The position numbers were made by a program, and so were the translations under genes. A stretch of 22,739 nt of DNA from Planctomycetota bacterium (GTDB lineage Bacteria > Planctomycetota > UBA1135 > UBA2386), in assembly GCA_020425885.1 (NCBI GenBank), contig JAGQRA010000735.1:1-22739 (forward strand), written 5' to 3'. The notes below the pieces were generated by a model, which had not been told where the DNA came from, ran no database searches, and saw only the letters and a program-made list of their open reading frames with translations. Positions 17,096-22,739 of the stretch are shown here, one piece after another (position 1 is the stretch's first letter; every line of letters begins with the position of its first letter).

Positions 17096-17180
17096 CTTCT
17101 TGGTCTTCCAACGACGCGGCTTCCAAGGAGGGCTCTTCCAAGGGTATTTGTCGGTCAGATACGGCTCAGCCGCATTGTCG

Positions 17181-17939
17181 TCAGGGTCTCTCTCTTGGCT
17201 CGGGTACCTGCTTTGGCCTGGGCGGGCTCCAGTCTGGCCCCGGCCGATCATTCGGAATGGTCGGGGGAAGACCCTTGTTCCCTGGGAGTGTGATATTGAT
17301 GGCTACCCCGTTAGGCCCCGGAATAGGTATCACAGTGATCTCAATTTTCTTATCTGGGCATTTCACATCGTAGTGTGTCGGGTTCCTGAGAATGATCCTC
17401 GTACGACCGCCTGGGCCACCTTGGGGCTTTCCATCGGGACATTGCTGCGGACGTCCGTTCAGATCCCTCGCATCCACGTCCGATAGGCCGTTGTGCTGGA
17501 CCTCTACTTCGCCATCGCCAATCACACCATCGCGCTCTGCATTTGCCACACAATCTGCTGCTCGCGACGCGACGTCTTCGCTGTCATCGCCCCTTCCATC
17601 TGCCTGGCCTTCGTCCCAGTTCTCGTATGACCTGTCTGGTGGAGTCCCATACAATTGCACATCAAACCACACGATATTGTTACTATCCTTGATGGCCCCG
17701 CTTTGCCCTCCGGGCTTGAAGGGCTCATAAGGATCAGAGTAGGCGCCTCGCGGGTTGTCTGGGGGCGCCGGATTGACCGGCCCGAGGGGCGGATTCTTCG
17801 GCCCCCGATATGAGAAGCGTAGTGAACGCTCGTATTTACCGTCCAGCCCTGGACTAGAGGAGCCGCAATGCACCTGCACTCCAATTACAACATCTCCTGG
17901 ACCAGGCCCGTTGCCCCGTTGCGAGTGACTCGTCATCAT
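17181..17939 (-). CDS. hypothetical Pro/Gly/Asp-rich protein
   Basis: Unrecognised 252-aa protein. Two adjacent ATGs (17939 and 17936) follow a GGAAGG ribosome site, which fits the second slightly better. No signal peptide or membrane segment is visible. The N-terminal third (DVVIGVQVHCGSSSPG, ERSLRFSYRG) and the C-terminal part (RTRIILRNPTHYDVKC, IEITVIPIPGPNGVAINITL) contain beta strands; between and after them are long Pro/Gly/Asp-rich stretches such as PKNPPLGPVNPAPPDNPRG and a Pro/Arg tail. The composition suggests an extended or linker-like protein. It lies 86 bp below the third paralogue and on the same strand. Confidence 0.6.
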   Translation of the reverse strand: MMTSHSQRGNGPGPGDVVIGVQVHCGSSSPGLDGKYERSLRFSYRGPKNPPLGPVNPAPPDNPRGAYSDPYEPFKPGGQSGAIKDSNNIVWFDVQLYGTPPDRSYENWDEGQADGRGDDSEDVASRAADCVANAERDGVIGDGEVEVQHNGLSDVDARDLNGRPQQCPDGKPQGGPGGRTRIILRNPTHYDVKCPDKKIEITVIPIPGPNGVAINITLPGNKGLPPTIPNDRPGPDWSPPRPKQVPEPRERP

Positions 17940-18025
17940 TACCTTCCGTGAGACGACTTGGGGTTATCTACGACGAACAGGAACCATGCGGCCTGGACGT
18001 CGGCCGGCAAGTGCAGACCGGACCA

Positions 18026-18391
18026 CTACCGATCCACCTGCCACGTCGGCGGCAAAGCTCGGAATACGACGAAGTTGGTAGTGCCAGGCGTTCCCGGTGT
18101 ACTGAACCTGTAGCGCACTAGTTCCTGCACTGCAGTACTGTTCGTCGCTAGGAACGTCGTTTCCGAGTTCGCAGTCTGGAGCGAAACGACGATACTCGTG
18201 GTGCTGCTCTCGCGAGTCCGCGTCTGGACTTCCCACTTCAGGTCCACTCCTTGGTGGCTCACGACCTCTACTCCGAACGTCGCCAAATCACCTCCCACCT
18301 GCATCCACGGAGTGTACGCCCATCCTGTCGGCGTTTCTGCCCCTCCTTCCCAGCCTTCGTAGAGGATCTCACCTTGGATCTGGTTCGTCAT
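18026..18391 (-). CDS. small tandem paralogue 3 of an unrecognised family
   Basis: 121-aa protein, third of three tandem related genes. ATG 18391 is preferred over GTG 18397 because GAGGT lies 6 bases upstream of it. It shares with its two neighbours an N-terminal (I/L)xGE(I/T)L segment, a TPWMQVGGD motif (28-35), a LKWEVQTRTRESS strand (51-63), ELVRY (90-94) and a C-terminal FVVFRALPPTW (107-117). The predicted structure is all-beta. No signal peptide, no Cys. Function unknown. Confidence 0.72.
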   Translation of the reverse strand: MTNQIQGEILYEGWEGGAETPTGWAYTPWMQVGGDLATFGVEVVSHQGVDLKWEVQTRTRESSTTSIVVSLQTANSETTFLATNSTAVQELVRYRFSTPGTPGTTNFVVFRALPPTWQVDR

Positions 18392-18404
18392 TCTCACACC
18401 TCGC

Positions 18405-18755
18405 TCAGTTCGGCGACCAAAGGGGATGACAGAATTGGAAGTGGATGAAGTCCGCCCCCTCGTTGTTGCTTTCCAGGACGTAGCGCACCAGGTCTTGGGC
18501 GTTGGTTACGTCGAACTTGAAGATTCCGGCCGTCGTCGAGTTAATCAGCTGACTGCCGATCGAACCAGCGCCGGCGTCGCTCTCGTCCGACGACTTGGTC
18601 TCGAGCTTCACGGTCCAGGAGCTTGCGTTGCCAACCGCGTAGACTTCGATGGCAGCGACGCCATCGTTGCCTCCAGCTGGCATCCAGAAGCCTTCGTAGC
18701 GGGTGGAATCGGCCGCCGCGTGGGCCAAAGTCTCACCGAGGATCAACATGTCCAT
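18405..18755 (-). CDS. small tandem paralogue 2 of an unrecognised family
   Basis: 116-aa protein with a good ribosome site (AAGGAG, 6 bases before ATG 18755). The shared landmarks are LILGETL (4-10), FWMPAGGND (23-31), WTVKLETKSSDESD (47-60), DLVRY (88-92) and FIHFQFCHPLW (103-113). It is 13 bp from paralogue 3 and 21 bp from paralogue 1, so the three are surely co-transcribed. Sequence between the motifs has diverged strongly, suggesting an old duplication or three distinct subunits of one assembly. Function unknown. Confidence 0.75.
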   Translation of the reverse strand: MDMLILGETLAHAAADSTRYEGFWMPAGGNDGVAAIEVYAVGNASSWTVKLETKSSDESDAGAGSIGSQLINSTTAGIFKFDVTNAQDLVRYVLESNNEGADFIHFQFCHPLWSPN

Positions 18756-18776
18756 TGCCTTCTCCTTGCTCCTCTG

Positions 18777-19124
18777 TCAATTGCGTTCCCAGATGGGGTT
18801 GAGTCCGCGGAAGTGTACCCACTCGGTCCCGGAAGACGCCTGGACGGTGTATGCGTATCGGACCAGTTCGAGGCAACCCGATGCTGCCTGCGTCGACACG
18901 GTGTCCGGCGAGCTGGTGCTGACGGTGATCGAGCTGAGCGTCGACGCCGAAGCGTCGCTGTCCTCTCGGTTTTTCGTCTGGATGGCACAGTCGAAGGACG
19001 CAATCGCCCCGGATGCCTTTAGGAACTGAACGACACCAGTCAAGTCATCGCCTTGGCTCGGAATCCAAGGGCCGTGGTAGGTGAGGCCGCCGGAGTCGGC
19101 TATGATAGTCTGTCCGATCAGCAT
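18777..19124 (-). CDS. small tandem paralogue 1 of an unrecognised family
   Basis: 115-aa protein, first of the three. Ribosome site GGAGA lies 6-7 bases before ATG 19124. Landmarks shared with the others: LIGQTI (2-7), PWIPSQGDD (19-27), FDCAIQTKNREDSD (44-57), ELVRY (86-90) and WVHFRGLNPIW (102-112). The N-terminus lacks a signal peptide, so the protein is either cytoplasmic or exported by a non-Sec route. It follows the sigma-like gene by 72 bp. Function unknown; see the finding on this family. Confidence 0.75.
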   Translation of the reverse strand: MLIGQTIIADSGGLTYHGPWIPSQGDDLTGVVQFLKASGAIASFDCAIQTKNREDSDASASTLSSITVSTSSPDTVSTQAASGCLELVRYAYTVQASSGTEWVHFRGLNPIWERN

Positions 19125-19196
19125 ACATGTCTCCGCTGTTGTCGTCGTGGTTTTTGCGGATCACCTCAGGACTCTGGCCGTGATCCGACCTACAAG

Positions 19197-19712
19197 TCAC
19201 CGTCGATGGCAAACCTCCGTCGGATTTCTTTGATTTCCCGAGCCTCTCTGGACCCGAGCGACCATTCGCTTGGCGAGCTGGTTAAACTCTCCACGGGACA
19301 GTCCGAGTGCAAGTCTGGCCTGTTCGCAGGTGCCGCCGCCCACTAGCACCGAGATGACTACACGCTGCCGCGAACCGTAGAAGAGCCCAGCGGCCACCAG
19401 CAATCCCGTTTCAGCACGCGAAGGCAGCGGAACGTGTACGTCACAAGTCGCGGCGATGCGATCGAGTTGGCCGGTTGGCCGCCACGGCCGGCGACGCAGT
19501 TCGCGATGCACGTTCTTGGCGCGCTCGTCACAGATCTTGCGCGCCAGCGCCTGCAGTGAACGGACCGGGCCACTGACACGGGTCCGCACGCAAGTGCAGA
19601 GCTCGAGCATCACAAGCCCGACGAAGTCATCGACTTCAGAAGCTGGCAGGAGCGAACAAGCCCGCGTCCGCACTAGCGACAAGGCGTCGCACCAGGCGGA
19701 ATCGGGAATCAC
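19197..19712 (-). CDS. sigma-70-like (ECF-type) regulator at head of the accessory gene string
   Basis: 171-aa protein with the layout of a small sigma factor. Residues about 22-75 resemble region 2: DDFVGLVMLEL in the place of the DLVQEVFLRL helix, then RSLQALARKICDERAKNVHRELRRRP like the ARNLALDELRRR segment. Residues about 112-157 resemble region 4: SRQRVVISVLVGGGTCEQAR, ALGLSRGEFNQLAKRMVARV, a helix-turn-helix. The match is by pattern and somewhat divergent, so a sigma-like DNA-binding regulator is the safe statement. The only start in this frame is GTG 19712, directly abutting a heptamer array, with no proper Shine-Dalgarno; in-frame stops lie just beyond the array (TAG 19787-19785). It probably controls the genes below it. 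Confidence 0.62.
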   Translation of the reverse strand: MIPDSAWCDALSLVRTRACSLLPASEVDDFVGLVMLELCTCVRTRVSGPVRSLQALARKICDERAKNVHRELRRRPWRPTGQLDRIAATCDVHVPLPSRAETGLLVAAGLFYGSRQRVVISVLVGGGTCEQARLALGLSRGEFNQLAKRMVARVQRGSGNQRNPTEVCHRR

Positions 19713-19782
19713 GCCCTGAGCCCTGAGCCCTGAGCCCTGAGCCCTGAGCCCTGAGCCCTGAGCTCTGAGCCCTGAGCCCTGA
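19713..19782. repeat. ten-copy 7-bp tandem repeat (GCCCTGA on the + strand)
   Basis: Ten head-to-tail units of GCCCTGA fill exactly 70 bp; nine are perfect and the eighth (19762-19768) has C to T. On the minus strand the unit is TCAGGGC. All three frames are free of stops through the array. It ends at the base before the GTG of the sigma-like gene. A unit of seven bases shifts the frame with each copy gained or lost, the hallmark of contingency loci. Confidence 0.97.
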
Positions 19783-19811
19783 GCCTAGCCTCACCGACAC
19801 GTCTGGTTTCA

Positions 19812-19822
19812 CATGTTCCTCC
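19812..19822 (-). promoter_or_regulatory. strong Shine-Dalgarno with out-of-frame start codons upstream of the heptamers
   Basis: On the minus strand GGAGG (19822-19818) precedes GTG 19812 by 5 bases (and ATG 19814 by 3, but that is followed at once by TGA). From GTG 19812 the frame runs through all ten repeats and then stops at TGA 19638-19636, one base out of register with the sigma-like frame. Removing one 7-bp unit would join the two in frame. Confidence 0.5.
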
Positions 19823-20327
19823 GGCCCGGCCCCTGAATTCCACCGACTCTACCCTGGGCGTCCGAGTCACAGCGACATAGCCATCCGAACCGTGGAAGTA
19901 GCCAACGCGCTACAGAAACCCGGCGCATAGTTGAGGTCTTCGGAAAGCGAAAGCGACTCACGAGGCCGAGGGAAGCATTTGGCCCGTACCGCATGAACTA
20001 CGCGTGCAGTGCAACGCCCAATCACTTGCCCACGAACAAACGGCAAGACCGCCCCCGAACTGCCCAAGCAATCCTCGACCCATCCGCACACCAATCAGCC
20101 GCGAACAACCCGAGTCGCGCGAACACCAGCAAGGTTGAAGTAGCTCCTGCCTCACGTCATATTAGCAATGAGTCAACCTCCGACACCTTCTCATGCCGCT
20201 TACGCAAAATGGTGAGGGCGCTCTTCCACAAGAAGCCGACTCTGCCACGATGAACCCCTTGCCGTAGCTTGACCCACCCACTGACTTATTCGTCAACTTG
20301 AAACCCGGTTGAGAGGACTGGGGAAGC
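19823..20327. other. intergenic gap upstream of the sigma-like gene
   Basis: About 500 bp with no convincing gene; only short frames lacking ribosome sites or recognisable products occur. It should contain the promoter of the minus-strand accessory gene string and any terminator of recQ. Composition is lower in GC than recQ, in line with the accessory segment, and the change back to the strong GC bias occurs at the recQ end. Confidence 0.5.

Positions 20328-20332
<5 letters not shown>
20308..20332 (-). terminator. weak hairpin at the recQ stop
   Basis: GTTGAG (20308-20313) pairs with CTCAAC (20327-20332) across a 13-base loop overlapping the recQ stop codon. On the minus strand it is followed by CGGGTTTC, a very poor U-tract, so termination activity is doubtful. 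Confidence 0.25.
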
Positions 20333-22235
<1,903 letters not shown>

Positions 22236-22363
22236 GGCGCCACCGGTTTAGCAGTGGGCCACGCGTGAACCCAGCTTCGAACGCCTCGAACGGGCCGGCC
22301 GCGACGATCGGACTTGTGGCGTTGCGGAGTGCCCGCGGTGACGCAGGCCCCTTCAAACGACAA

Positions 22364-22389
22364 CGGCGACCCGCAAATGCGAGTCGCCG
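22364..22389 (-). terminator. hairpin downstream of the right-edge gene
   Basis: CGGCGAC (22364-22370) pairs with GTCGCCG (22383-22389); inside, CGC and GCG pair around AAAT after one mismatch, giving ten base pairs in total. It lies about 40 bp beyond the stop of the minus-strand gene at 22431, and on that strand is followed by TTGTCGTTTG. Likely an intrinsic terminator with an imperfect U-tract. Confidence 0.5.
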
Positions 22390-22430
22390 CGTCAGCGAAC
22401 GATGGCCGCCGGAACGGCCGCCGATTCAGA

Positions 22431-22739
22431 TCACATGTTGACCGTGACCTGATAGCCGTCCGTGAGGTTGGCCAGGCCGAGGCCGCAGCCACCGCCGCCG
22501 CCGGGCAACAGATCCGCGCCCTGGACCCCGATGATGAGGCCGCCGAGCGTCGTGCTGAGCGGTATCTGGACCGTGCTGGTCGTCGCGAACCACTGCGCGA
22601 TCGAGAAGGTGTGAACGACGTTGCAGCCGAGCAGGTTCTGCGGGGTCGCGGACAGGTCGAAGCCGAGGACCGGGATGCCGGTGCTGGAGTTGCCGGTCAT
22701 CTCGGCGTTGATGAAGCCACCGATGTTGGGCGAACCGCA
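22431..22739 (-). CDS. C-terminal end of a secreted-type protein, truncated by the window
   Basis: The frame is open to the right edge, so only the last 102 residues are visible; ATG 22700 is internal. The sequence is Gly/Thr/Leu-rich and beta-like (TGIPVLGFDLSATPQNLLGC; HTFSIAQWFATTSTVQIPL; GGLIIGVQGADLLPGGGGGC) and ends in GLANLTDGYQVTVNM. Similar Gly-rich beta C-termini with a phrase like 'IGVQGADL' are common in large families of secreted proteins in some planctomycetes; that is my recollection, not a match. No function can be assigned. Confidence 0.6.
   Translation of the reverse strand, partial: CGSPNIGGFINAEMTGNSSTGIPVLGFDLSATPQNLLGCNVVHTFSIAQWFATTSTVQIPLSTTLGGLIIGVQGADLLPGGGGGCGLGLANLTDGYQVTVNM

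Noticed and set aside
19713..19782. CRISPR-like array
   Set aside because: Units of 7 bp are directly adjacent with no spacers; it is a simple tandem repeat.
19809..20253. Several short frames of 60-90 codons on both strands
   Set aside because: They overlap each other, have no good ribosome sites and no recognisable product; I treat the stretch as intergenic.

Overview
High-GC bacterial DNA whose gene content points to a member of the Planctomycetota. The grounds are an ECF-type sigma factor overlapping a membrane Ser/Thr kinase with a TPR-like C-terminal half, several large secreted or anchored proteins without clear families, and a YVTN propeller. This assignment is inference; no rRNA or other phylogenetic marker is present.

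Layout, 1-10.8 kb: a 5'-truncated YVTN beta-propeller protein (+); a secreted protein (-) divergent from a membrane-anchored protein with a carboxypeptidase-regulatory-like domain (+); a tryptophanase/tyrosine phenol-lyase family enzyme (-) downstream of a PrsW-type intramembrane protease (-); divergent from prsW, a BCP/PrxQ-type peroxiredoxin whose catalytic cysteine codon is an in-frame TGA followed by a good bacterial SECIS hairpin, i.e. a probable selenoprotein; then a sigma factor, a kinase and a secreted protein, all on the + strand.

10.8-14.9 kb: a three-gene minus-strand operon encoding a molybdenum hydroxylase of the 4-hydroxybenzoyl-CoA reductase type (order gamma, alpha, beta). The beta subunit keeps the four cysteines that bind the extra [4Fe-4S] cluster diagnostic of that enzyme.

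14.9-20.3 kb: an accessory-looking segment of visibly lower GC and different codon use. It carries a minus-strand gene string that I do not recognise as any described system: a sigma-70-like regulator preceded by ten copies of a 7-bp repeat at its start region; three tandem paralogues of about 115-121 aa; a Pro/Gly/Asp-rich 252-aa protein; a 146-aa protein; and a 465-aa lipoprotein overlapping it by ATGA. The heptamer array, with a strong Shine-Dalgarno in another frame just upstream, looks like a frame-switching (phase-variation) device.

20.3-22.7 kb: a full-length RecQ helicase (-) and the C-terminal end of another secreted-type protein running off the right edge (-). No tRNA, rRNA, CRISPR array, transposase or integrase was seen.
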